Shown here piece after piece: positions 51,370 through 60,411 of a stretch of DNA of 64,000 bases (positions are counted from its first letter, which is position 1; every line of letters begins with the position of its first letter). The notes beneath the pieces were generated by a model. It searched no databases. It was not told the origin of the DNA and saw nothing but the letters and a program-made list of their open reading frames with translations. This DNA is from Candidatus Gastranaerophilales bacterium (GTDB taxonomy: Bacteria; Cyanobacteriota; Vampirovibrionia; Gastranaerophilales; Gastranaerophilaceae): assembly GCA_944324385.1 (NCBI GenBank), contig CALUWD010000005.1, positions 1 through 64,000 on the forward strand. Direction: 5' to 3'. The position numbers were made by a program, and so were the translations under genes.

Positions 51370-53006
51370 TGATTAAATCTGTATTGATTAAAAATTTTAT
51401 ATTAATTGATGAGCTGTTTTTAGAATTTGAAAACGGTTTTAATGTTTTAACGGGTGAAACCGGTGCTGGGAAAAGTATTATTTTAAAAGCAATTGATACT
51501 GCTCTTGGCGCAAGGGTTTCAAAGGATGTCATTCTTGATAAAACAAAACCGGCGCTTATTGAGCTTACTTTTTCGCACTCAAAAAAAGATTTAAAAAATC
51601 TCTTAAAGTTTGACTTGTGCGAAGAAACGGTTATTTCAAGGGAAATTGGTTTAAATTCTCAAAAATGCCGTTTAAATGGCGCGCTTGTAAATCTTGATAC
51701 TCTGAAAGAATTAAGAGAATATCTTGTTGATATTCACTCCCAAAATCAAAGTTATACTTATGTAATGCCAAAGTATCATATAGAGTTGCTCGATGCTTAT
51801 TGTGCAAGTGTAGATACGGATTTTTTAAATAACTATAACTGCTATAAAAAGGCTTATTCTGAGCTGTGTGAAATTTCAAAAAAACTAAATTCGCTCAAGG
51901 AAAATAATTCTAAAAATTTGCAAGAGATTGATTTTTTGAAATTTCAACTAAATGAAATTGACTCTGCTGAAATTTATGAAAATGAAGAAGAAGAACTAAA
52001 TTCAGAGCTTGAAGTTTTATCAAATGTCCAAACTCTAAAAGAGCTAACTTACGGTGTTTACTACTCTTTGGGTGATGACGATGGTATAAATAACGCTCTT
52101 AGCAAGTTAAATGCGTCACTATCAAATGCCGTAAGTTACGATAAAAAGCTTGAAGAAGTTCAGGGAAGTTTTATTGAAGCGTATGAAAATCTAAAATACT
52201 GTTGTGATTATTTAAGAGAGTACTCTCAAAATCTTGAGGACAACCCCCAAAGGTTAAATGAAATTAATGAAAGACTTTCTTTGATTTTAAAATTAAAGCG
52301 CAAATACGGTGATATTTTTGAAGCAAGGGAAAAATTTGCAGCACAATTGAGTGAGATTGAAGGTGACTTTTCTTCTGTCGATGAACTTGAAGCAAGGCAA
52401 GCTAAGCTTTCTAGGGAAGCTGATGAGCTTTCTTGCAAGATTTCAAATGTTAGAAAAAAATGCACTGATGAATTATCAAAATTAATAGTTGAGCAACTAA
52501 GAAAATTAGAGCTTTCAAAGGCTGAATTTGAAATTCAAGTAAAAGAAAAGCCGCTTGATTTAAAAGGGGCTGATGATGTGGAATTTTTTATAACAACAAA
52601 TGTATCCTCCCCTCTTGCACCTCTTGCTAAAGTTGCCTCTGGCGGTGAAATTTCTCGTGTAATGCTTGCGATAAAGACTGTTTTTGCAAATGTTGATATG
52701 GTTTCATCGATTATTTTTGATGAAATAGATACAGGAATCTCGGGTAAAGCCTCAAATGCTGTAGCACAAGCAATTTCAGAGCTTTCAAATAATATTCAAG
52801 TCTTTGCAATTACGCATCAGCCAATTATTGCAGCAAGAGCAAATGCGCACTTTGTTGTATCAAAAAGTCAAAATGAAAAAACAAAAGTTTGTACTAAAAA
52901 ACTTCAAAGTGAAAATGAAAGGCTTGAAGCCATTGCTTCACTTGCTTCAGGTGAGGTTAACAGTATTTCTGTGTCTTTTGCAAAAGAGCTATTGAATATT
53001 AATTAA
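51369..53006 (+). CDS. recN: DNA repair protein RecN
   Basis: 545 residues, SMC-like ATPase for double-strand-break repair. The N-terminal P-loop is TGETGAGKSIILKAID, a long coiled coil follows at about 150-350, and the C-terminus carries the ABC signature ASGGEISRVMLAI, Walker B SIIFDEIDTGISG and the D-loop, then ITHQPIIAARANAHFVV. Length matches the family (about 550-560). It overlaps nadK by one base. It is followed by a 97-base gap with TTGACA-like sequence before the next gene. Confidence 0.93.
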   Translation: MIKSVLIKNFILIDELFLEFENGFNVLTGETGAGKSIILKAIDTALGARVSKDVILDKTKPALIELTFSHSKKDLKNLLKFDLCEETVISREIGLNSQKCRLNGALVNLDTLKELREYLVDIHSQNQSYTYVMPKYHIELLDAYCASVDTDFLNNYNCYKKAYSELCEISKKLNSLKENNSKNLQEIDFLKFQLNEIDSAEIYENEEEELNSELEVLSNVQTLKELTYGVYYSLGDDDGINNALSKLNASLSNAVSYDKKLEEVQGSFIEAYENLKYCCDYLREYSQNLEDNPQRLNEINERLSLILKLKRKYGDIFEAREKFAAQLSEIEGDFSSVDELEARQAKLSREADELSCKISNVRKKCTDELSKLIVEQLRKLELSKAEFEIQVKEKPLDLKGADDVEFFITTNVSSPLAPLAKVASGGEISRVMLAIKTVFANVDMVSSIIFDEIDTGISGKASNAVAQAISELSNNIQVFAITHQPIIAARANAHFVVSKSQNEKTKVCTKKLQSENERLEAIASLASGEVNSISVSFAKELLNIN

Positions 53007-53103
53007 AGTTTTGTTAAAAACTTGACAAATATAATTGTATATTTTTAAACTTCTTGTTAGAATTTAGTCGTATATTGCCAGATTGGGTGTGAAGGATTTT
53101 AAG

Positions 53104-54009
53104 ATGAAAGTTAATTTTAGTGTCGCAGGGATGCCTGTAAAAAGTTTTACAAACAATGGTGTTTCGAATTCTTTTGTTAATTTTAAGTTAGCAAATCAAC
53201 CTTTGCAAAGAGATGTCTTTGTAAAGTCAACTCCTGCGTTTAGGGGCGATATTGATACTGATATAAGAGAAGATGTTGTTGAAAATGCTGTTGATGGTAT
53301 TGCTTCTTGTCTTGCAACTTATGCAAATATCAGTGCGCATGCAATGAGGCATAAAATGCCATTGAAGTCAGATTTTGACTATTGCATGGATAATTTCTTT
53401 TTGCTTTGCTGTGCTGCTTCTTCAAGCTATGCTATGCCATATGGTGATGTAAAATACCCAAATGAGCCGGAGTTCGTTGAGATTTTACAAACACTTTGGG
53501 ACAATAGCAAGGGTCTTGAAGGTGCAAATGAGCAAGATTACCTTACAGATGCTATTTTAGATTTACCTGAAAATAAAAGAAAATATCATATAAAAGATTT
53601 TGTAAAAGATGATATAGCACGTGCTATGAATGTTTACGCTAAAAACAGATATGACATTGAATTAAACAGTAGAGATGATATTGAGGAATTTGCCTCAAGA
53701 GTTTATAATGATGAATCTACAAGAACAATTAAAGAAACTGTTTCTTACGCTGCTGTTAGAAAGGCGCAAAAAGGAAAATTGAGCAGGCATGTAAGAAAAC
53801 TCGCTGATTTTCCTGATACAAAATCAATGTTAGAGTATTTGTTTGAAAATAAAAATAAATTTTTTGGCCCTTATATGAGCCTGAGGGAGCGTTTTATTAT
53901 AACAAAGCCTGTTGAACACGAGCCATTTTTTACAGATGGTGATCCTTATGAGGACCATAGAACCCCAGCAGAAAAGGCAGTTGACCAAATGAACGGCTGG
54001 CCTTGGTAA
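53104..54009 (+). CDS. Unknown protein with N-terminal AFRG motif
   Basis: 301 residues, no signal or membrane segment. MKVNFSVAGMPVKSFTNNGVSNSFVNFK is an Asn/Ser/Phe-rich leader and AFRGDIDTD follows at about residue 47, like the openings of the genes at 1669 and 5213. The body is helical and acidic (ENAVDGIASCLATYANISAHAM; MDNFFLLCCAASSSYAMPYGDVKY; DYLTDAILDLPENKRKYHIKDF), ending HRTPAEKAVDQMNGWPW. I know no family for it. ATG 53104 follows AAGGAT. It meets the convergent ftsY gene with no gap. Confidence 0.6.
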   Translation: MKVNFSVAGMPVKSFTNNGVSNSFVNFKLANQPLQRDVFVKSTPAFRGDIDTDIREDVVENAVDGIASCLATYANISAHAMRHKMPLKSDFDYCMDNFFLLCCAASSSYAMPYGDVKYPNEPEFVEILQTLWDNSKGLEGANEQDYLTDAILDLPENKRKYHIKDFVKDDIARAMNVYAKNRYDIELNSRDDIEEFASRVYNDESTRTIKETVSYAAVRKAQKGKLSRHVRKLADFPDTKSMLEYLFENKNKFFGPYMSLRERFIITKPVEHEPFFTDGDPYEDHRTPAEKAVDQMNGWPW

Positions 54010-54945
54010 TTAACTAAAAATTGCCTCGATAAATTCAGTTCTATCAAAGTTTTTAAGATCTTCGATTTTTTCGCCTATTCCTACAAGTTTTGCAGGGAGG
54101 GCGAATTCTTTTGCAATGGCAATGATTATACCGCCTTTTGCAGAACCATCAAGTTTTGTTATTGCAACTGATGTCAAATTAAGTGCTTCTTTGAAAACTT
54201 TTGCTTGGGAAAGTCCGTTTTGACCTAAATTTGCATCTAAAACAAGCATGCACTCTGAAAGCGAATCAGGCGCATTTTTGTCTATGACATTTTTGATTTT
54301 CTTTAATTCTTCAATGAGGTTAAATTTATTTTGCAGTCTGCCTGCGGTGTCAATTATTATAATGTCAAAGTTTTCCTTTTTGGCGCGCTCAATTGCTTCA
54401 TAAACAACCGAGGCGCTGTCTGCCTTGTCGCGCCTAATTATTTCAACATCTGCCCTTTTAGACCAGATATCAAGCTGTTCTTCAGCTGCTGCGCGAAAAG
54501 TGTCCCCTGCTGCAAGTAAAACTTTTTTGCCTGAGTCCTTAAATCTTTTTGCAAGCTTGCCAATAAGAGTTGTTTTGCCTGCACCGTTAACACCTGCTAT
54601 AAAGTATATATTAAGCGAATTTTCTTTGTAATTCAGCTCATTTGAACCTGCGCTGGCAAGAATTTCTTCAAATTCTTTTCTCAAAAAATCTTTTAGTTCC
54701 GATGATTTAAGATTTTTAGATTTAATTTTTTCAACTATTTCAACACTTAAATCTACCCCCAAGTCTGCTTTTATAAGTGTTGCTTCAATGTCTTCAAGGG
54801 TGAACTCGTCAATTTCTTCGCTTGATGAGGCTATCTCTACAACATTTTCAATAAGAGCTTTTGAGGTTTTTGAAAGGGCGTTTTTTAAGGCTTCAAAGCC
54901 TTCTGAAACAATATTTTTTTTGTCTTTTTTGAAAAAATTAAACAT
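54010..54945 (-). CDS. ftsY: Signal recognition particle receptor FtsY
   Basis: 311 residues. The NG domain is intact: four-helix N domain from residue 1 to about 90, then VNGAGKTTLIGKLA (G1), DTFRAAAEEQL, DTAGRLQNK (G3) and TKLDGSAKGG (G4), VGIGEKIEDLKNFD. The long acidic N-terminal extension of E. coli FtsY is absent, as in many other phyla. It docks SRP-ribosome complexes at the membrane. I start at ATG 54945, eight bases inside the nusB gene end, rather than TTG 54966. It is downstream of nusB on the same strand. Confidence 0.92.
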   Translation of the reverse strand: MFNFFKKDKKNIVSEGFEALKNALSKTSKALIENVVEIASSSEEIDEFTLEDIEATLIKADLGVDLSVEIVEKIKSKNLKSSELKDFLRKEFEEILASAGSNELNYKENSLNIYFIAGVNGAGKTTLIGKLAKRFKDSGKKVLLAAGDTFRAAAEEQLDIWSKRADVEIIRRDKADSASVVYEAIERAKKENFDIIIIDTAGRLQNKFNLIEELKKIKNVIDKNAPDSLSECMLVLDANLGQNGLSQAKVFKEALNLTSVAITKLDGSAKGGIIIAIAKEFALPAKLVGIGEKIEDLKNFDRTEFIEAIFS

Positions 54946-55591
54946 ATCTTTCAACCACTTTTGCAAGAATACCGTTTATAAAAGACGGTGAATCATCTGT
55001 TGAGTATTTTTTTGCAAGCTCAAGTGCTTCATCAATTACAACTTTGTGTGGCGCATCTTTCATAAAAACAAGCTCTATAATTGAAATTCTTAAAATATCT
55101 TTGTCTATTTTAAAGAGCCTGTCTATATCCCAGCCAAAAGCAAGTTCTTTAATTATGTTATCAACATCTTGTTTTTTCTCTTTAAAAGTTGTGGCAATTT
55201 TGTTTATATAATCTCTAACATCGGTTTTTTGCGAAAGTGTGCTTAACTCCGCTATTTCAAGTGCATTTACAGCTTTATCGCAAACAGAAAGTATTGTTTT
55301 GATTCTGCCTGACATATCGCTTGTAAGCGGAATTCTAACAGGTACGTTATTAGCATCAATAGGTCTTTTCAAATTATCAGGGTGATTATTTTCGTACTCA
55401 TCTATAAATTGTGCAATGTCGTTTAATCCGCTGGTTGCCAAGTTTAGCTCCTCTTGTGATGAGCTAATAAGCGTCCTTACCGATTTTAGGACTATTTTTT
55501 CAAAGTCATCGTCTTTATAGTTATCCAGTTTTTTCTCTAATTGAGAAAATAATATGAGTGCCAGCTCTCTTGAAGCTCGTCTTGCTTGCAT
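54938..55591 (-). CDS. nusB: NusB-family antitermination factor, long form
   Basis: 217 residues, against about 140 in E. coli. The family start MQARRASRELALILFSQLEKK and the end DILRISIIELVFMKDAPHKVVIDEALELAKKYSTDDSPSFINGILAKVVERYV match NusB (the conserved D-x-x-x-FINGIL). An insertion of about 80 residues (roughly 30-130) sits between them, as in cyanobacterial proteins. NusB binds boxA RNA in rRNA antitermination. It overlaps ftsY by eight bases. Confidence 0.85.
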   Translation of the reverse strand: MQARRASRELALILFSQLEKKLDNYKDDDFEKIVLKSVRTLISSSQEELNLATSGLNDIAQFIDEYENNHPDNLKRPIDANNVPVRIPLTSDMSGRIKTILSVCDKAVNALEIAELSTLSQKTDVRDYINKIATTFKEKKQDVDNIIKELAFGWDIDRLFKIDKDILRISIIELVFMKDAPHKVVIDEALELAKKYSTDDSPSFINGILAKVVERYV

Positions 55592-55641
55592 AGTTGTTTC
55601 CTTCTTTATTGTCGTTAAGTTAATTATAGATGAAAAATTTT

Positions 55642-56700
55642 TTATTTACAGATTTTTTTAATATTTTCTAAATAATTTTTTGCGCATTTGTAATATTCAA
55701 GTTCTTGGGCAAGTTTAATTGCATTAGATGAAATTTTGTTTAATTCTTCCTTGTCCATAGAAATTATTTTCTTTATTATCTTTGCAATATTTTCTTTATC
55801 AGGCTCTATAATAAAACCGTTTTTATTGTTTTGTATAAACCCATCCATACCACTATTTTTAGTGCAAATTACAATACAGCCCTTAGCCAGTGCCTCAAGG
55901 TAACTCAAGCCAAAGGTTTCTTTCTTGGATGGTAAAATAAAAATTTGCGCTTCCTCAAGTGCTTCTAAAACTTCTTGCCTTGGCCTTTGTCCCATAAATT
56001 TTACATTTAAATTTTGTGCCATTTTTTTTAATTTTTTTTCTTCATATCCACTGCCATAAATTTCAAGAGGCACATTTTTAATTTCTTTCATTGCTAAAAT
56101 CAGCTCTTTTAAATTTTTTCTTTTAATAAGAGATGACGCGCAAATAATTTTTAATTTTTTCTCTTTAAAAGACGCACTTGTAATTTCTTCCTTTTTTATT
56201 CCTGAGGGGGCTAAAAAAACATTTTCAAAGGGTAATTTATCTCTAATCCAATATGAGCGTGCGCCAACTTTGTCTGCGTTTTCAAGCGCATTTTTTAAAG
56301 TTGAGGCAAAGTAAAATTTATATTTTTCAAGAACTTCAATGTCGCTTGAGTGGCAAATTGCAATATGTGGTTTTTTAAATTTATGCTTGATTTTTGCCCC
56401 ACAAATATTGCCTGATGGCATATGCGATACAATAACATCAAAGTTTTTAGGCACTTTTGGATTTAAATAAAAAGGTAATAAAAAGTTTTGATTATAAATT
56501 TTAATCCCATTGCGCTCATACCAGCCTTGTTTAAATGGTTTTCTGCCTCTTAGAATCGAGTTTAAAATTAAATCTGCCCTTAAAATACTAATTTCGCAGC
56601 CTAAATCTTTAAGTGCAAGCGCAAAATTTTCAATTGCCAAAGGTATGCCTTTGTGTTTTTCTTCAAGCGGATATAAGTCTGTAACTAAAAGTATTTTCAT
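55642..56700 (-). CDS. GT4-family glycosyltransferase
   Basis: 352 residues, cytosolic face of the inner membrane. Two Rossmann halves: MKILLVTDLYPLEEKHKGIPLAIENFALALKDLG at the N-terminus and the C-terminal donor site with LKIICASSLIKRKNLKELILAM, VKFMGQRPRQEVLEALEEAQIFILPSKKETFGLSYLEALAKGCIVI, the E-x7-E motif starting at ETFGL. Most GT4 members use UDP- or GDP-sugars to build lipopolysaccharide or capsule sugars; acceptor unknown. It abuts glyS (ends adjoining at 56700/56701) on the same strand. Confidence 0.88.
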   Translation of the reverse strand: MKILLVTDLYPLEEKHKGIPLAIENFALALKDLGCEISILRADLILNSILRGRKPFKQGWYERNGIKIYNQNFLLPFYLNPKVPKNFDVIVSHMPSGNICGAKIKHKFKKPHIAICHSSDIEVLEKYKFYFASTLKNALENADKVGARSYWIRDKLPFENVFLAPSGIKKEEITSASFKEKKLKIICASSLIKRKNLKELILAMKEIKNVPLEIYGSGYEEKKLKKMAQNLNVKFMGQRPRQEVLEALEEAQIFILPSKKETFGLSYLEALAKGCIVICTKNSGMDGFIQNNKNGFIIEPDKENIAKIIKKIISMDKEELNKISSNAIKLAQELEYYKCAKNYLENIKKICK

Positions 56701-58761
56701 CTACAGGTATTGAAAATCGCAAACTTTTGAGAATTTTTCTTTTAAAAGATTTAAAAGCGCAATTCTGTTGTTTTTGATTTTTTCATCTTTATCCATAACA
56801 AGAACTTTATCAAAGAAATTATCAATAGGTTCAACCAAATTTTCAAGATTTAAGGTGTATTCTTTGATATTTTTTTCATCAGCATTTTGTTTTTTTATAG
56901 CTTCAAAAAGCGCTTTTTCTTCATTTAGTATAAAGAGCTTTTCACTAACCTGTGCTACAGTTGCTTCTTTTGTAATTCTTAGCACCCTGTTTGCAGCTTC
57001 AGATAGCTTTTTGAAGCTTTCTTTTTGGGATTCTTCTTTTATGAATTTTGCTCTTGATAAAAACTCCTCAAGGTTTTCAAGCGGATTGCTTATAGCGCTT
57101 GCCTTTAGGATATTTTGACTAAATTCCTTTTCATACATTATATTTAGTCTGTTTAGAATAAATTCATATACATCGCCTTTTGTTTCATTTTCAAGTGTTA
57201 TATTGAATTCTCTAGACAATGTATCAAGTGAATTATCAATAAGAGTTTTTAAATTTAATTTTAAATTGTTGTTAATTAATATTCTTAAAATACCAATTGC
57301 AGCGCGCCTTGCACCAAGTGGGTCGTTTGAACCTGTTGGGCGCTTTTTCTTCATTTTGCCTTGTGTAGAGATGAAAAGTGCGCAAATTGTGTCAATCTTA
57401 TCTGCAATTGAAACTACTTGACCTTCAATTTTTGAAGGTGTTTCGCTGTATGCGCTTAATGGGAAATAGTGCTCTTTTATTGCAAGTGCAATATTTTCTT
57501 TTTCGCCTGATTTTAGCGCATATTTTTCGCCTATAAAGCCTTGAAGTTCAGTAAATTCAAACACAAGTTGTGTGCTTAAATCTGCTTTGCAAAGTTTTGC
57601 TGAGCGTAAAATATCTGTATCATCAATTTTTAATTGAGCGCAAATTTCTCTGCAAAGGCTTATTATTCTTTGTGTTTTATCGTATAAAGTTCCTAAGCCC
57701 TTTTGGAAAGTCATACCTTTTAGTGCTTCAACCTTGCTTTCAAGAGGTGTTTTAGTATCTTCCTTGTAAAAGAATATTCCATCTTCAAGCCTTGCGCTGA
57801 CTACTCTTTGATTTCCCGCTTTAATGTTGTCCATTGACTCTTTGTCTGTGCCAACAAAGTTTGCCATAGTTATAAAATGGTTGGATAATTTTCCATCACT
57901 TTGCCATAAAGGAAAGTATCTTTGGTGTTTTGACATAACTGTTGTTGTAACAATGTCTGGAATTTCAAGATATTTTTTATCAAAATCGCACAATACAGGG
58001 ATTGGGTATTCTGTAATATAGGTTACTTCTTCAAGTAAATCGTCTAAATTTTCAAAGTTAATAACTGTATTTATTTCTTTTGCGCATTTTGTTGCGCTTT
58101 CAATAATGACATTTTTTCTTTCTTCAACATCAACAATTACGTTTGCTTTTTTTAAGTCGTCAATATAAGTTTTTGCATTTGCAATTGTTACATTTTTATT
58201 TAGTGAAAATCTGTGACCAATGGTTTTATTTGTTGAAGTTTTGTCTAAAACTTTTAGCGGTAAAATATCCGTATTGTAGAGCGCTACGATATTTTCAATG
58301 GGGCGGGAAAATTTTTCGTCATGATTTCCCCAGCGCATAAAATGTGGGCCTTGTAGCTTGAAAATAATTTTTTCAATGTTTTCGCTTAAAATTTCTTTTG
58401 TGCTTTTGCCTTTGATTTCAATTTTTGCCCAAATGTAGTTATCTTTTTGGTATAAATCTTTTTCTTCTACATTATTTTTTTTAGCAAAACCTAGCGCAGC
58501 AGGTGTGTAAGCACCACTGGCATCTAGTGCAATATTTAAAATTGGGCCTTTTGCCTCTTTTAAAATATCTTTTTGTTTGTCTGTCAAATCAAAAACCATT
58601 ACAGCAAGACGCCTTGGTGTTGCTTGAACATCAAGTTTTTTGTACTCAATGCCATATTCGCTAAAAAGGTTTTCGAATGCGCATTTTAGTTGCTTTTGCG
58701 CTTCAGGTATAAATTTATATGGTAGTTCTTGAACTAATATTTCTAATAAAAAATCACTCAT
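56701..58761 (-). CDS. glyS: Glycyl-tRNA synthetase beta subunit
   Basis: 686 residues. LEILVQELPYKFIPEAQKQL opens the protein, and the family blocks GPHFMRWGNHDEKFSRPIENIVALYNTD, TVMSKHQRYFPLWQS, NHFITMANF and RIEDGIFFYKEDTK-type (SARLEDGIFFYKED) follow, ending with the DALR-like C-terminus (EKIKNNRIALLNLLKEKFSKV). It is the larger partner of the alpha2beta2 enzyme; glyQ is not in this window, so the operon has been split. It diverges from the zinc-finger/TonB_C gene. Confidence 0.92.
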   Translation of the reverse strand: MSDFLLEILVQELPYKFIPEAQKQLKCAFENLFSEYGIEYKKLDVQATPRRLAVMVFDLTDKQKDILKEAKGPILNIALDASGAYTPAALGFAKKNNVEEKDLYQKDNYIWAKIEIKGKSTKEILSENIEKIIFKLQGPHFMRWGNHDEKFSRPIENIVALYNTDILPLKVLDKTSTNKTIGHRFSLNKNVTIANAKTYIDDLKKANVIVDVEERKNVIIESATKCAKEINTVINFENLDDLLEEVTYITEYPIPVLCDFDKKYLEIPDIVTTTVMSKHQRYFPLWQSDGKLSNHFITMANFVGTDKESMDNIKAGNQRVVSARLEDGIFFYKEDTKTPLESKVEALKGMTFQKGLGTLYDKTQRIISLCREICAQLKIDDTDILRSAKLCKADLSTQLVFEFTELQGFIGEKYALKSGEKENIALAIKEHYFPLSAYSETPSKIEGQVVSIADKIDTICALFISTQGKMKKKRPTGSNDPLGARRAAIGILRILINNNLKLNLKTLIDNSLDTLSREFNITLENETKGDVYEFILNRLNIMYEKEFSQNILKASAISNPLENLEEFLSRAKFIKEESQKESFKKLSEAANRVLRITKEATVAQVSEKLFILNEEKALFEAIKKQNADEKNIKEYTLNLENLVEPIDNFFDKVLVMDKDEKIKNNRIALLNLLKEKFSKVCDFQYL

Positions 58762-58800
58762 GACTTAATTCTATTACAAAAGAAATATTAAAAGCAAGGT

Positions 58801-58815
58801 TTAAGAAATATTAAG
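58801..58815. repeat. TTAAG-N5-TTAAG element upstream of the TonB_C gene
   Basis: ttaagaaatattaag: TTAAG words ten bases apart, the same arrangement as at 45004-45018 and (reverse strand) 45041-45060 upstream of the sigma factor. It is 76 bases before the start codon at 58891. Confidence 0.5.
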
Positions 58816-58890
58816 ATTTGTATACTTAGCTTATCATTCTTGAAATTATATCAATTATGTGTCATTTTATTATCTGAGAGGATGTATTTG

Positions 58891-60411
58891 ATGCCACAAT
58901 TTAGTGATGCTGTATTAAAAATAAACGAGGAACAGGCAAATTACGCAAGAAAAATCAGCGCAAGAATGTCGCAACCTATAGCAAGACGCAAAGGACTTGT
59001 TGATATTTTGGGCATCATGTGTGCAATAGATTATTTTGAGGATTGTGGATTTAAAGTAAATAATTCAAGAAGTCTGCACAGGATTGCAGAGGTTTTTGAA
59101 GAATTCAAAATTAGTGACATATACATTAATAACTTTAGAATAGATGTAATTTCAAGATTTAGGGATAATAAAATAAAAATCCCTTCTGTTCATAAGGAGT
59201 ATGGCTGCCAACCTGATTATTATGTTGTTGTTGACCTTAGTGAAAGGTTGAAAGTGGCTAGGATTTTAGGTTATTTTAAAGCTGCAGACGTTGCTTTTCT
59301 TAATTATTCAGGTGAGTATGCAGAGGTTGACGAAATTTATTTAAAAAGCATAAGGGCTCTTTGTCTGGAATTAAAAAAACCTGCTTACCCTAAGCAAATC
59401 ATGGGAAAACACCTTGACTGTATGGCGCTTTTTTTACGCTTCATTGATAAAGAATTGTTATCAAGCAATAAAAAGTTATTAATTCAACACCTTGTCACCT
59501 GCCCCGCATGTGCAAAGAAGTTGGCTGATGTAATAGACTTTAATAGAACAGTTGGGGCTATTTCTAATGTTTCAAATATTATCAATGAGCACAGTTCTCA
59601 AGAATTAAGTGATGAAGATGAAATACTTGCCTCTTTTAAAAGGGCTTCGATGCGAGCAAAAAAGAAAAATGTTGCACCAAATACATTGACAAATCTGTCA
59701 AATGATAGCAAAGTTTACCAAAAAAAGGAATTTGAAAAGTACAATATAATCGATGGAATTTTTAGTAATGTTGATAAAATAGATACATCAAAAATAGTTG
59801 CAATGTTTAGTGGTAGAAAAAAAAGAATTGCCATAGTTGCATCGGTAATTTTCCTGTTTTTAATATCATCAATAATAATTGCAATTAAAAATTCAAATTC
59901 AAATATATCCTCAATTTCTGATATTGACAGTGAATATTCTCAGGATGCAAATTACAACAGCAAACAAAGAAATGAATTTACATCTTCACAGGATTTACCT
60001 CAAGAAGTTTATGGTGCAAATAATGCAACAGATTACTCTCTTGCTACCCAGATGACAGGCGAGCCTCTTGTTGCAACTATAAACAAAATATCTTGGGAAG
60101 TGCCTGAAAATATTGCTAACAAGGCAAATTATGCAAGATTTTTGCAACTTGTAGGTAAAAATGTAAAGCTAAATTTGCAAAACGACTTACTACTTTCCAA
60201 TGATTTTGCAAAAAATAGTGTTATTAAGTTGAGCATTAGGATTTCAAGCAGTGGCGAGATTATTGATATGAAAATCTTGCAAAGTTCTGGCTCTGTACCG
60301 ATTGATAATATAATTAAAAAAAGCGTAACAGAAACTCTGCAGTATATGAAACCACCGTCCCATGGCTTAATTTCGCGTCCATTGGAGGTTGTACTTGTAG
60401 TTAGCCTCTAA
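58891..60411 (+). CDS. Anti-sigma-like zinc finger / membrane span / TonB C-terminal protein
   Basis: 506 residues. Residues 1-150 (ARRKGLVDILGIMCAIDYFEDCGFKV...RDNKIKIPSVHKEYGCQPDYYVVVDLSERLKVARILGYFKAADVAF) resemble DUF1822 in pattern (N-R-IPKSH-GI-PDYYVVV), tentatively. HLVTCPACAKKL (His200, Cys204, Cys207) is a zf-HC2/anti-sigma finger. A single membrane span is at about 313-333 (AIVASVIFLFLISSIIIAI), and the periplasmic end is a TonB_C-like domain (VIKLSIRISSSGEIIDMKILQSSGSVPIDNIIKKSVTETLQYMKPP). Start ATG 58891 is nine bases after GAGAGG. It overlaps recG by 11 bases, convergent. Confidence 0.65.
   Translation: MPQFSDAVLKINEEQANYARKISARMSQPIARRKGLVDILGIMCAIDYFEDCGFKVNNSRSLHRIAEVFEEFKISDIYINNFRIDVISRFRDNKIKIPSVHKEYGCQPDYYVVVDLSERLKVARILGYFKAADVAFLNYSGEYAEVDEIYLKSIRALCLELKKPAYPKQIMGKHLDCMALFLRFIDKELLSSNKKLLIQHLVTCPACAKKLADVIDFNRTVGAISNVSNIINEHSSQELSDEDEILASFKRASMRAKKKNVAPNTLTNLSNDSKVYQKKEFEKYNIIDGIFSNVDKIDTSKIVAMFSGRKKRIAIVASVIFLFLISSIIIAIKNSNSNISSISDIDSEYSQDANYNSKQRNEFTSSQDLPQEVYGANNATDYSLATQMTGEPLVATINKISWEVPENIANKANYARFLQLVGKNVKLNLQNDLLLSNDFAKNSVIKLSIRISSSGEIIDMKILQSSGSVPIDNIIKKSVTETLQYMKPPSHGLISRPLEVVLVVSL

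Noticed and set aside
53007-53103. TTGACA/TATAAT promoter for the gene at 53104
   Set aside because: TTGACA (53022) and TATAAT (53030) are present but overlap in space and cannot pair at a proper spacing; no confident promoter call.
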